Source of the DNA: Balamuthia mandrillaris | Taxonomy: Eukaryota; Discosea; Longamoebia; Balamuthiidae | Reading direction: 5' to 3' | Assembly (NCBI GenBank): GCA_031835245.1 | Contig: JAVKOQ010000158.1 | Span: 1-64,000 of the forward strand | DNA: 64,000 bases | Notes under the pieces: generated by a model | Databases searched by the model: none | What the model was told of the DNA's origin: nothing | What the model saw: the letters and a program-made list of their open reading frames with translations, nothing else | Translations under genes and position numbers: made by a program | Shown here: in pieces, positions 34,061 through 45,096 of the stretch | How the letters are laid out: each line of letters begins with the position of its first letter | How positions within the stretch are numbered: position 1 is the first letter of the stretch

Positions 34061-36719
34061 ATGGAAGGGGGTGGACCTTCCACAGAGCAACGTGTGCCTT
34101 CTTCCTCCTCTTCTGGAGGAGAAGAAGAATTGGATGAGTTGGAGAAATATCTATTGGGTCACGCTGCTGGTTCGTTTTTGTTCTGTCAAACAAAATGTTG
34201 CATTACTTATCTTTCGCATGAGTTTAGAGGGGTTACCGCCGCCACCAAAAGCGCCAGGCACCCGTGTGGCCGCCCCTTTGGATCGCCAAGTCCAAGAATT
34301 GTGTTTACAGCTTTGTGAGTGGCAGTTTGTGCGTACTTTTCTTCTTTTCGTTCTCTCGCTCTCGCGCTCTCTCTCTCTTTCTGTTGTAACGATGAGTTTT
34401 TCATCAGAATCGCTCGTTTCCTGGCTCTCAACCTGTTTCATTAGATCGTCGCAACCTTAAAGGTTTCTCTCTTCTCTTTTTTCGCTGTTTTCTGTTTTGC
34501 TGTTTCCTCTTTTCTGCTTTACTTTTCCTTCTTTTCGTTTAACTATGCAATAAAATATAGATATTGTAAAGAACATAAAAGGCTACTATATTTCAGAAAA
34601 GTCAGATGGCACGCGTTTCTTGCTTCTTATCATGCACGATGGCTCTTATTTGGTACGTTACAAGCCGTCCTTCTTTACTTTTTTCTGTATTTTTCTGTCT
34701 TCTTTTTTTTTTTTCATATTTTTAACCACATTTCTTTGTTTTGTTTTGCATTAAAGGTCGATCGCTCTTTTCGAGTTACAAAGGTGGAGCTTCGTTTCCC
34801 ATTTCCAGCGCGTAAGGCCACACCTGCATCACCGCCTGTTCTTGATCGTACTCTCATCGATGGAGAGCTAGTTTGTGATGTCGTCGAAGGAAACAAGGTT
34901 TGTCAATACCTTCGTTTTATCTATCGATATATCTCTATTTGTTTCACTTCTCTCTTATTCTCACTGTTTCTCTCACTCTTTCTCGTTATGTTTCTTTGTA
35001 TGTTCCTAATTTCTTTCGAATTGTTAACATGAATAATGACAATATAGCAAGTGTTAACGTTCTTGATGTACGATATCGTGGCATGGATGGGCGTTAATGT
35101 AGCGAAGCGGGATCTGCCTGATCGCCTCAAAATAATTCAAAACGACGTTTTAGGGCCACGCAAAGAGGATAAATCCCATGACTACTCCAAAGAACCTTTC
35201 AAGTACTTGCGTGCATCTCTACTCCTCTCTTTCGTTCGTTCGTTTTGTTGTTGCTTCATTATCGTTTTCTTGCGATTGCTCTCTTTAATCTGACTGGCTG
35301 TTTAAAAAGGTTGCGATTAAAAGACTTTTTCGAGATCAAGTATCTGCCGTATGTTTTTAAGGAAGTTATTCCTCATCTTCACCACCAGAACGATGGTATA
35401 ATTTTCACGCCAGTACGGTTTCCTTACACACCTGGAACTTGTAAACAAATGTACGTATTTTTCTTTTCGTTATCTCTTTCCTTGTTATTATTTTTCACTT
35501 ATCATTCTTTTAATCGAAGGTTAAAATGGAAGCCAAGCGCCATCAACTCTGTCGACTTTGAGCTAAAAGTGGAGTACCGCAACCGCCAACGAGGATATTC
35601 CCTGCTGGCAGCAGAGCGTTTGGCCAAGAGGTTCTACGCCTGGATCACCTTCACTCCCGAACAGAAGCAGATGTTCGACAACGACAAACAAGCTTCCGGC
35701 AAGATTGTGGAGTGCGTTTGGGATCCATCTTGGAAGACATGGATTCCTGCTGCGCGGGCGGAGACGTGGGACGAAGGGGAGTGGCAAGCGGGAGGATGGC
35801 GTTTCTTGAGAATCAGAGATGACAAGAATCTCGCCAATGATGTTTCTGTCATTGAGCGTATACAGAGGAGCAGAGCTGATAATTTGAAATCGGGACAGGT
35901 TTGTTTGTGTTGTTTGTTTGTGTTGTTTGTGTTGTTTGTTTGTTTGTTTGTTTGTTTGTTTGTTTGTTTGTTTGTTTGTTTGTTTGTTTGTTTGTTTGTT
36001 TGTGTTGTTTGTTTGTTTGTTTGTTTGTTTGTTTGTTTGTTTGTTGATTTTTTGTTTTACTGAACTCGTTCTTGAACATTTAGTTATTGTCTGTGCTTTG
36101 TGGAGGAGAACATGGAAGTCCTCATCACCATCACCATCCACAACCGCATTTGCGACGAAGTGGGAGCACCGAGTTTCGCAGAAGTTCGACAGACGGAATC
36201 AATTTTTCTGCTTCTTCTCAAAAAAGAAAAATGTCAACCGAAGAAGCCACACCCAACCATCCACAACACAAACAAAAACAAGAACATCACCAACACCATC
36301 AACAAACAAACCTCTCCTCGAATGCCGTACTTTCTTCTTCTTTTTCCAACGACATCAACAATAATTCAACAACAAAGGAAAAGAAACCTGATGAACCGTA
36401 TAAAGCAAAAGAACGAACAGAAGACAAACAAAAGGACGAAGGAGATGAGGAAGACGAAGAAGAAGCGCCCACCCAACCCGCTCCTTCCAAGAAACAGAGA
36501 ATAGACTTTTTGCTTTCTAGCACCGTGCCTGACTCAGCCGCAGCCAGTCTAGATCCTCATTCTTTCTTCACTTCCTCGTCGTCATCGTCAGCTTCTTCCT
36601 CTTCTTCGTATGATGGACCTTATTCTCTACCGTCCTTAGTTTCATCAGCTTCTCCTCCTCCATCAACCAAAAGAAAGGAAGACAATGTAGAAACGTCTGC
36701 AGATAGTTCGCGACCTTAA
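34061..36719 (+). CDS. mRNA capping enzyme guanylyltransferase
   Basis: Nine exons (34061-34169, 34228-34328, 34408-34462, 34561-34652, 34757-34897, 35048-35202, 35310-35450, 35520-35898, 36084-36719) give 602 codons. Nucleotidyltransferase motif I is EKSDGTRF with the GMP-accepting Lys at about residue 102. Motif III is TLIDGELVCD, motif IV DGIIFTPVRF and motif V LKWKPS. The upstream block SFPGSQPVSLDRRNL is also typical of the GTase. The OB-fold region ends near VIERIQRSR. The enzyme transfers GMP to the diphosphate end of nascent mRNA in the nucleus. No RNA triphosphatase domain is visible, so triphosphatase activity must come from another gene. The last exon is a His/Ser/Glu-rich disordered tail separated by a (GTTT)n intron. 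It is convergent with the TOE1-like gene, 106 bases away. Confidence 0.9.
35899..36053. repeat. long (GTTT)n intronic array
   Basis: About 150 bases of near-perfect GTTT repeats begin right at the donor site after 35898 and fill most of the intron. Two GTGTT interruptions divide the array. Confidence 0.9.
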
Positions 36720-36825
36720 CAGTTTGTCTAATTCCCTCTTTCTTATCTCTCGATGTAAAAATATGACTTCTTCTTTTCTTTCATTTTTTCTTCTCTTTCT
36801 TTTATTATTTAAACGTTTTGTCTTC

Positions 36826-38074
36826 CTAAGAAGGTGCAAAACTGCTCTTTTGTATCTTGAGAGGAAAGTCTTTGCCAACGAGATAGACATGATTGCCAAG
36901 GGCATGCATTCTAGCCGCTCCAAACTTGCTCATGTAAACGGTGTAGATGAAGCCCGTCGCGAAAGCATCAAAACCAGCCGAGTGCATTTTGCCGATGTGA
37001 AGAGAGGGATGCTCTGCTGGAAGTTGATCCTGCGTTGGAATCGTTTTGAGAGCCTCTTCTCCTTCTTTCGTTCCCGTTTCCTCTGTTCTAGCTTTCTCTT
37101 GTTGTGGAGAGGTTTTTGCTTTCTTTTTTGTCCGTTTCAACTTTTCGTTTTGGTTCTTTTCATCTTCTTTCTCTTTAGCTTTCTTTTCCTCTTCTTCTTC
37201 TTCTTCATCACCATCATCACCATCGTCTTCTTCGTCTTCTTCGTTCTTTTTTTCTGTGGTTGGTTGATTTGCTTTGTGCCTTCGTTTTCGTCGTTTGCGT
37301 TTGTTGCGAGCGCTCTTAGCGGACGCTTGAGCTTCCTTCAGCATAGCCTGTTGGTCTAAAATCCGCTCTATATCGTGTGAATCTGGACAGCGAGAGCCTA
37401 GACTACACCAACCATGGTTCTAAAATAATACATTAATTAAGGCTAATAAAAAACACGAGAGGAAGAGAGAGAAGCAGAGAAGCAGAGAGAGAGAGAGAGA
37501 GAAGAGAGAGAAAGAGACAGAAGATGCTAACTTACAGCGTATTGCTCACAACACCGCTGCAGAGTGTTGCTGGTTGCAGTGGAGACTGCCACTTCGTTCC
37601 ATACCTCAGGTGGCACGCAGACCGTAAACTGTGGAAGATACTCCACTCTTAATGACGAGCGTAGATCATTGCGTTCACTGTGCAAGAGGAATACATACAT
37701 CAGAAACGAGAACAATTTTGGAAGGAAGACGTAGAATAAAAGAAGGTAAGAGGAAGGAGGATTTGAATGTACCATTTGAAATAGAGATATTCCAAGTAAC
37801 TTGCTTGCTCGCTGGTGTGGTAATCAGTGATGTACTTGGTATCATAAATGCGTGGGAAGAGCTCCGCCATGCTGCCAACCCACTGGGAGAGCTGCTGTGG
37901 TAGCTTCCCTATGAAGCTGTGGTAAAGATATATCAAGTCCATGAAGCCATTATGCAGAACAATTGACAGCTGAGAAGCCATTATCTGGTCGAGTACTATT
38001 TTGGGGTGGCTCAATGGCTGTTGCTCTTGTTGCTGGGTTAACAGCAGAAGTTAAGTTGAAGAACAGAAAATAGA

Positions 38075-38159
<85 letters not shown>

Positions 38160-38161
38160 AA

Positions 38162-38229
<68 letters not shown>

Positions 38230-39031
38230 AAACGACAAGAAACGACAATAAAGAAAGAAGAACCAAAATAGTGAAAAGAGAAGTGTGAAGTACCTTTCGC
38301 GATCGTTTCGTTGTGCCATTGCTGGAAGAAGAAGAAGAAGAAGAAGAAGAAGAAGAAGAAGAAGAAGAAGAAGAAGAAGCAGTAGTGCAGCCAACCGGAG
38401 CGAAAGGAATGCCTTTGGAGAAGAGATAGTTGAGGTCGATGCCGCTCTCAGCCAGAAATGCCATCGAAGCGGCCGTCACAGTGAACTCTCCTTCGCCGTG
38501 CAGCCAAAAGTTGAACGTTTGCACTTCATACGAAGGACTTACGGCAGTTTTCTGTTGCATGGAAGAAGCAGAAGCAAGGGAAGAAGTGGAGGTAGAAAGA
38601 GCAGAGGTTCGTTTGAAAATGGAGACGCCCAATTGTAACAAAGAGTGGGATTGAACCACTTTGCTGATGGCTTGATATCTATCTTCCAAATTTCTGTTTT
38701 TGGTTTTTCATGTTAGGCCTAACGACAAAGGAAAGAAATAGAAGAATAGAGGCAAACGAAAACGTAACTGAGCCATGCGACCTCTTTTATCGGCGCCCAA
38801 GCCGCTAAACTCGGTGTCGAGGGCCACAAAAGTGGCCTCCCTCAGGGCCGCCAAAATGGAGGGCTTCACCGTCTCCCAATTTTCCCGGGTCACCTCCACG
38901 ATGCCCACGGAGTGGCTCCCCTTTTGCATGAGCCAGCGACCGCCCGAGCTGGCGATCAGCTCTCTGGCTTCATCTTTCTTCTTCTCTCTTTCGCTCTCTT
39001 CCGCCGCTGCCGCTACAGTTCTCCTTTCCAT
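36826..39031 (-). CDS. TOE1: TOE1-like CAF1 family 3' exonuclease with CCCH zinc finger
   Basis: Five exons (39031-38769, 38693-38294, 38032-37773, 37677-37536, 37419-36826) give 552 codons. The DEDD nuclease signature appears in order. FVALDTEFSGLG holds the first Asp and Glu, QLSIVLHNGFMDL the second Asp, and HSAGFDAFATGFI the final His and Asp. Between them a CCCH finger (C-x8-C-x5-C-x3-H, ending GWCSLGSRCPDSH) is formed across the last splice junction, followed by a Lys/Arg/Glu-rich insert that could act as nuclear localisation signal. The same order (CAF1 part, CCCH finger, basic tract, final CAF1 segment) is known for TOE1, which trims 3' ends of snRNAs in Cajal bodies. A poly-Ser run sits before the third exon. 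The alternative, a PARN or CNOT7-type deadenylase, is less likely given the finger. Confidence 0.85.
38071..38232. repeat. long (GAAA)n intronic array
   Basis: About 160 bases of GAAA repeats (CTTT on the coding strand) fill the second intron of the TOE1-like gene, with one short interruption near 38161. Confidence 0.9.
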
Positions 39032-39160
39032 CCTTTTTTTTTTGCTTCCTGTTTTCCAAGTCGACACGATAACATGACGTCAGCAACATGACGACGCGAA
39101 ATGATTGTATTCGAATGACGTCAGCACTGTTGGCGCTGTGGTAATATTCGTCGACATTCA
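39032..39160. promoter_or_regulatory. putative promoter of TOE1-like gene with paired CRE-like sites
   Basis: Two TGACGTCA palindromes (39075-39082 and 39116-39123), both in the context ATGACGTCAGCA, lie 44-92 bases upstream of the minus-strand ATG at 39031. GTCGACA motifs flank them near 39060 and 39151. This is the match to the bZIP/CREB consensus only; binding is not shown. Confidence 0.45.
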
Positions 39161-39233
39161 ATATTTTCGATAAATTTGCATTTTTTTTAATTATTTTTCG
39201 TTATTATTGTTTTGTTGAAGAGGCGCACAAAGG

Positions 39234-39497
39234 GGAGCTCTGGCTGCAACACAAAACAGCAGCATCCAACAAAGGGGAGCTCTGGCTGCAGCACGACAAC
39301 TCCCACCAAACTCCTCTTTCCTCGTTTCTTTCTTGTGGTTTCTTTTTTTTTTTCTTCCTTCTCGTCGCTTCCCCATTTTAGAAGAGGCAATAGGAAAACA
39401 ACTACTTTGTCTCCTTGGAACAACTGGCAGCAAGGGGCCGATGGAAGCAGCTCTGGCTGCAACACAACAACTCCCACCAAACTCCTCTTTCCTCGTC
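39234..39497. repeat. dispersed direct repeats at the 3' end of the LRR gene
   Basis: The sequence GGAGCTCTGGCTGCA occurs at about 39235 and 39280. A longer unit of about 48 bases (AGCTCTGGCTGCA followed by ACTCCCACCAAACTCCTC) is present near 39281-39326 and again near 39448-39497. The downstream copy encodes the C-terminal residues of the LRR protein. Confidence 0.75.
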
Positions 39498-40763
39498 CCA
39501 ATGCCTTCTCACCACTTGCCTTGCTTGCCTTTCTACTTGTTTTGCTCCTGCTGCCTCCTCCCCCGCCTCTGCATCTGCCTCCAAAAATAACTGTGCACAA
39601 ACATCACATCTGCGCTGCAATCTTGCCAGTCTCTCCTTCACTTCTTCTGGTAGCATCACCGTGATGACCTCCTCCACACTCTCTTCCCCTTCATTCCTTT
39701 CTTGCTGGTGGTGTGTGGTCCTCTTCACCTTCAGAAAAGAAGAAGAAGAAGAAGAAGAAGAAGAAGAAGAAGAAGAAGAAGAAGAACAAGAAGAAGAAGA
39801 AGAAGAAGTAGAACGCCATGTATAGGGTGGGTCTGGAACAGGGGACAACAGGCCTGTGGGCAACAGCTTGTTCCTCAGTACCGCCGCTCCACTCAAGTGC
39901 CACAAACTTATCATGGTTGCCTGGTTGTTCCTCATGGAGAGTGCTTGCTTGGGTTTCGCTCTTTCCTTCTCCTCCTCTTGCTCTTCTTCCTCACTCTCTT
40001 CCATTTGATGGAGAAGTGCTTCTTGCTGGTGAAAGGGTTGGCGGTACACCCATTTCAAGGACGGAAGAAGCCAAACCATGGAGAAAGGCAGTGCTGCCAA
40101 GGGGTTACCATCCAGGACGTAACTTTTGAGGGCGGTGAGCTGGTCAAACTCCCTCGGCAAGGAGGTCAGCTTGTTGTTGGAGAGGTCGCAGTAGGTGAGA
40201 GCGGTGAGCTGGCCAAACTCCCTCGGCAAGGAGGTTAGGTTATTGTGGGAGAGATGACACTCTGTGAGAGCGCAGGGCTGTCCGAACTCGCTCGGCAAGG
40301 AGGTCAGCCTGTTGTTGGAGAGGTCGCAGTAGGTGAGAGCGGCGAGCTGGCCAAACTCCCTCGGCAAGTTGGTCAGCTTGTTGAAGGAGAGGCAGCAGTA
40401 GGCGAGAACGGCGAGCTGGCCAAACTCCCTTGGTAGGGAGGTCAGCTTGTTGAAGGAGAGGTCGCAGCTGGTGAGAGCGGTGAGCTGACCAAACTCCCTT
40501 GGTAGGGAGGTCAGTTCATTAGCGGAGAGGTCGCAGAGGGTGAGAGCGGTGAGCTGACCAAACTCCCTCGGCAAGGAGGTCAGCTTGTTGTAGGAGAGGT
40601 CGCAGCTGGTGAGAGCGGTGAGTCGCCCAAGCTCCCGCGGCAGGGAGGTCAGCTTGTTGCGGGAGAGGTCGCAGGCAGTGGAGTGTGCAAAGGGTTGGAG
40701 AAGGGCTTTGCTTTCCTCCTCCTCCTGCTGTCCCTCTTCCTCTTTCTTCTCTGCCGGTTCCAT
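39402..40763 (-). CDS. leucine-rich repeat protein with Cys-rich tail
   Basis: A single exon of 453 codons from ATG at 40763. Eight 23-residue repeats follow the consensus NKLTSLPREFGQLTALTYCDLS, typical of SDS22/Shoc2-like or plant-type LRRs with an LPxEFGxLxxL core. DNA copies are nearly identical (69-base period), so they expanded recently. A Glu-rich linker and a poly-Ser run (39738-39810) follow. The C-terminal part contains RRCDVCAQLFLE and ELLCCSQSCF, which could form a metal site. The LRR solenoid usually mediates protein binding; partner unknown. No signal peptide or membrane helix. The absence of introns contrasts with most neighbours, though other repeat and F-box genes here are also intronless. 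Confidence 0.85.
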   Translation of the reverse strand: MEPAEKKEEEGQQEEEESKALLQPFAHSTACDLSRNKLTSLPRELGRLTALTSCDLSYNKLTSLPREFGQLTALTLCDLSANELTSLPREFGQLTALTSCDLSFNKLTSLPREFGQLAVLAYCCLSFNKLTNLPREFGQLAALTYCDLSNNRLTSLPSEFGQPCALTECHLSHNNLTSLPREFGQLTALTYCDLSNNKLTSLPREFDQLTALKSYVLDGNPLAALPFSMVWLLPSLKWVYRQPFHQQEALLHQMEESEEEEQEEEKERAKPKQALSMRNNQATMISLWHLSGAAVLRNKLLPTGLLSPVPDPPYTWRSTSSSSSSCSSSSSSSSSSSSSSSSFLKVKRTTHHQQERNEGEESVEEVITVMLPEEVKERLARLQRRCDVCAQLFLEADAEAGEEAAGAKQVERQARQVVRRHWDEERGVWWELLCCSQSCFHRPLAASCSKETK

Positions 40764-40813
40764 CACTTCCTGCCTCTCTCGCTCTCCCCCGTAGAATTTT
40801 CACTGTAAAGTAC

Positions 40814-40857
<44 letters not shown>

Positions 40858-40937
40858 GTACAAAGAACTCCAACTCTCTTCCTCTCTTCCTCTCGCTGTC
40901 TTGTATTCCTCACGTACAAAGAACAAAAAAAGTGGTT

Positions 40938-41514
40938 TTACTGTTGCTGCTGCGCAGGCGAGACGTGAAGCTGCGGGTCCAGCATATGGGGAGGCACCTT
41001 GTAAAACCTAAAGTTCATGACGCTGCCGGCACTGAACTCCAACAGATCATCGCCACCTCCGTTGCCATCCAACTGTTGCATGAGTTGTTGGAACGTTCTT
41101 ATCTGCGTTTGTTGGGATGGTGGTGGTGGTGGCAGAGCGTGCATCACAAACTGTTCGACGAGTAGGCGAATGACGGCGCCGCCCTTCTTGACGTGGTTGG
41201 CCGTAACAAAGTGGTAGCAGTGGCTCCTGCGGGGCTCCTTCATGATCCACAGCTCGACTTTGCCGTTGACGTCGTCCAAGCTCCATTTGCCGGTGTGAAC
41301 CAGCCTTTGTTGGGGTTGAATGTCGCTTGGCTGATGATGGTGCGGTTGGTGATGGGGATGTTGGTGGTGGAGGCTGGTGGATGAAGGGGCTGGTGGATGG
41401 AACCATTTGAGGGCTTTGCGAGGGCCGTCCAGTGACATTGTGTAATACACCTGTGTAGGAGTGTAGGTTTTAGCATACGCAAGAGAGAGAGAGAGAGCAG
41501 AGAGCAGAGAGAGA

Positions 41515-41547
<33 letters not shown>

Positions 41548-42672
41548 AGAGGTAAGAGAAGGAAAAACAAATGGGAAAGTAAAAAAGAACAAAAGGCAAG
41601 GAGAAGGAACAAAAAACGTACAGTGCCATCAGGGAAGAAACGAAAGTATCTAAAGTACTTCACGAGATGAACGGGTTGGCAGTAGGTAAACTCGGTGGCG
41701 CCAGGGCGCACGTACTGGTTCCTGCTCACGAACAGACCGTCAAAACGTATCCTGGGCCGTGTCAGCCACATGCTCCGCCAGGAGCTGCCATACTGGTCCC
41801 ATATCTCTCGCTTGCAGCGTTTCCACAGCGATAGACAAAAGCTCCTCCAAAGCACCGGCTCTCTGCTCACTATTAACCTGTAAATGTTTCAGATTTTAGG
41901 GTTAAAGGAGAGAGCAGAGAGAGCAGAGAGAGCAGAGAGAGCAGAAAGAACGGGAGCAACAGAAGAAAACGACAAACCAGTGTTTACAAGTATGAGCGGC
42001 TTTCTCAAGGTTGGTCGGGTCAAGGAACCTGAAGATGACCAACAGGACCTCGTCCGGCAGGTGCGACACATGCATGGGCTTTTGCGGGAGGAGCGGCTGA
42101 CAAGGGATCCACACCCCCAACGCGCTGCTCTTATCAGCAGAAGAAGAGGAAGAGGAGGCGTCCGCTTTGAGGACCCGTATTGGGGGGCGAAGCAAAAAGT
42201 CCGGCAGGTGTTTGTCCTTTCGTTCGGGAAAGCGGTAGCGAGCCTCCCGCGCTTCCCTCTCCCTGAGCTTCTTCTCCCTCTCCCTCACCGCCGCCTCTCT
42301 CCTTTGTCTCTTGGCCCCTTCCTCTTCCTCTTCCTCTGCATCTTCCTCTTCTTCCCCCACTTTCTCCTTCTCCTTTTGTTTCTCAGGGCGTCTGTTTTGT
42401 TGCTGAAGCTCCTTGCGCCACTGCTCTCGAAAGACGTTCAGCTCCACGGAGCTACCTCCGCCGGTCGATGAGGGTTGTTGTGGGGGATTGTGTGGGGAGG
42501 GGGTGGTGGAGCGGCGAGTGTCTTCCTCCGAAGCCACTGCCCGAGGTCGGAGATCGGGGACGAGAGGAGGCGGAGCGTCCTCGCTGTCTCCTCCGGAAGA
42601 AGAGGGTGGTGTGGGTGGTGGCTCCGGCTTTCTTCTCGGTGATTTTTTCTTGTCTCCTGATCTGCCGTCCAT
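40938..42672 (-). CDS. FBXO9: FBXO9/Hrt3-like F-box protein
   Basis: Three exons (42672-41978, 41877-41622, 41450-40938) give 487 codons. A Pro/Glu/Arg-rich N-terminus with a long charged helix (KRQRREAAVREREKKL) precedes an F-box (HVSHLPDEVLLVIFRFLDP), which is completed across the first intron (REPVLWRSFC). The downstream FBXO9 core is clear: RPRIRFDGLFVSRNQYVRPG, VKYFRYFRFFPDGTV, GKWSLDDVNGKVELWI, and a final beta segment MNFRFYKVP. In animals and yeast this family serves as SCF substrate receptor, acting on TTI1/TEL2 or in nutrient signalling. The N-terminal TPR-like segment of FBXO9 is replaced here by a coiled coil. His-rich and Gln-rich runs occur near the end. Confidence 0.85.
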
Positions 42673-42995
42673 TGTTGCTGTTGTTGTTGCTGTTTTGTTT
42701 GTTTGTTTGTTTGTTTGTTTGTTCAAATCACTCTGACGGTATCGTGTGCAACGTTGCCTTTCTTCCTCTCTTCTCTCTTGTCTCTTGCTTTCTTTTTTTT
42801 TTTACAGGCCTTTGATTTCTTCGCGGGACGGACACTTGTTCTAGAGATCCGTGCAAGGACTTGAACTGTCCGTGACGTCATGCTTTCTGAAAAAAAAAAA
42901 CAATTTTCAGGCAATCTCACGTCCTTGCTCGCCGTCCGCTCTCCAGTCCATCCTATGCGGCAAGACAGGAGAAGAGAAAGCAAACGAAAGAGCAT
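42673..42995. promoter_or_regulatory. divergent promoter between FBXO9-like and cyclase genes
   Basis: 323 bases serving two genes pointing apart. A TGACGTCA palindrome is at 42873-42880. A (GTTT)n run lies at 42698-42724 next to the FBXO9-like start. No TATA element is evident. Confidence 0.4.
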
Positions 42996-43285
42996 ATGGA
43001 ACCACCACAGCAACCACAACAACCACTGGAAGTGCTGGGTGCGTCGTCCCTCAACTCCTTCTTTTTGTTTGGGGTGATGCTAAACTATATTTTTTTTTTT
43101 TTGGGGTACAGGACGACTCTTCGAGCAGGAAGGCCACGCAATGGACATCAGCTGGCCATTGCAGGAGGGGGTCACCGCCTGGAAGGACAGTCAGGAAAGG
43201 AAGCTCCAGGTCCACTCGTTTCGTAGCTGGGAGGAGCATCACGCGCGGGAGTCCAGCCTCAGCATGGGCCTTCACTGTGGTTCCG

Positions 43286-43322
<37 letters not shown>

Positions 43323-44230
43323 TGTTCTTGTTTCTTCTTCTTGTTCTTCTTGTTCTTGTTCTTGTTCTTGTTCTTCTTCTTTTTGTTGCTCTTCTTCTTG
43401 TTCTTCTCCTATAGCCCTCTTCCTTTGTTCCAGGAGATTGATAACAGCACAAATAGGAACACACATCGACGCCCCTTCTCACTTTCTCAAAGGTACATTC
43501 TTGTGTTTATATTTGCAAACAACCATTGAGGGAGTGTTCTCTTTTCTCAACATTCGCATAACACAAAAAGATGGAGCAACCATTGAAGGCTACAACCTCT
43601 CCCAACTCTGTGGCCGATGCCGAGTGATTGACTTGTCGACAAACGAGCAGGTGCGGGAAGCAGGAGGGGCCATCACTGCTGCCGTGCTCAGAGAGCACGA
43701 CGAAGTGATCACTGCCGGCTCCATCGTGTTGCTTAAAACGAGCAACAGTCACATCTCTCCATTTGCACCATTCACTCCTGACTTTGTCTATCTAGAAAAA
43801 TCTGGTAACTCTCGTTGCTCATGTGACTGTCTCCTCTTTCTTTGTTTTCTTTCTGTTTTGTTGTTTCTTGTGGTTGCTTTAGCACTGTTTCTAAAAACTT
43901 ATTCTAAATATCTTTAAAAAAAAAACAAATAAAGGAGCAGAATATTTGTCATCCAAAGGAGTGAAGGCGGTAGGCATAGACTACTTGGGCATAGAACGAA
44001 GCCAAGAGGACCATGCCACTCATCGCATACTCTTGGGCGGCCGCCACTCTTCAGAAGAAGAGGCAGCTGAAGAAGAAACAACAAATACAGCCATTCCCAT
44101 TCCCATCATAGAGGGACTGCGGCTGGCCCATGTTGAAGACTGTGGCCGTGACTATTACCTGGTCTGCATGCCTCTCGCTTTGAAGGGCTGCGAAGGCGCT
44201 CCAGCACGAGCCCTTCTGCTTCGACTGTAA
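42996..44230 (+). CDS. cyclase / kynurenine formamidase-like hydrolase
   Basis: Five exons (42996-43038, 43112-43279, 43457-43492, 43571-43804, 43935-44230) give 258 codons. The tiny third exon restores the family signature CGTHIDAPSHFLK, whose His and Asp residues bind the catalytic metal. MDISWPLQEG at the start, SIVLLKT, and KAVGIDYLGIE near the end also match. Members hydrolyse N-formylkynurenine or related amides and lactones; the precise substrate is not evident. No signal peptide. It is in tandem with the FGGY kinase, 202 bases downstream. A GC-rich insert (about 44050-44090) encodes an acidic loop. Confidence 0.83.
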
Positions 44231-44432
44231 GCAACTGCCGAGTGGAGTCTTCAAAAAATGTTCATATTTCCCGACAATTATTGATTTTTGTTGATTATTC
44301 TTAAACTTTATCATCTTGTCGATAACGATTACAAAATATTAAAAATTCCGACAATAGTTAGATATTGGCAATTTTTTTCAACAATATTGCCAATTATCGT
44401 GTCGACGCGACAGTCAGAGGAAGAAGGAAGAA
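44231..44432 (+). promoter_or_regulatory. upstream region of FGGY kinase gene
   Basis: A 202-base AT-rich spacer with repeated near-palindromic CCGACAATT/TTGTCGATAA elements and a GTCGAC at about 44401, 32 bases before the ATG. Similar motifs lie near 12026 and 39060. Confidence 0.35.
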
Positions 44433-45044
44433 ATGCACTTCGTGGGAGTGGACGTGGGCACAGGCAGCGTGCGTGCTGGAGTGGTGGACGAGCACGGCCG
44501 CATCCTTTCCACCGCCGTGGAGCCCATCCGAACGTGGTCGCCCCGCCCGGACCACTACGAGCAATCAGCGGAACAGATCTGGCAGGCCACCTGCCGGGCC
44601 GTGCGTCGGTGCGTTCTGTCGGGACGCGCCGAACTAGGAGAGGATGCTGCCGCTGCAATCGGTGGCATTGGTTTTGATGCTACTTGTTCTTTGTTACGTA
44701 TTTCTTTTGGTCTTTTTTCTTATTCTCCTTCTCTCTTCTTCGTTTTTCTCCTCCTCCTCTTTCTCTTTCATTATTACTTTCTCGTTTGTTGATGATTTTT
44801 GGAGCTGACTAGAAGGAGTAGAACAGAGTGGTAGTCAGCAAAGACAAAGAGCGGCCGCTCTCTGTCACGTTGCCACTGAACGACTCGTCTCGTCCCTCTG
44901 CTACTGACACGGAGGTAGTGCGCGATGTGATATTGTGGATGGATCATCGTGCCGTGGAGCAGGCGAAACGCATCAACGAAATAGGGCTCAGCAAGTCATT
45001 GTTGAAAAACCCTTTATCTCCTGAGATGGAACCACCCGTTCGTT

Positions 45045-45096
<52 letters not shown>

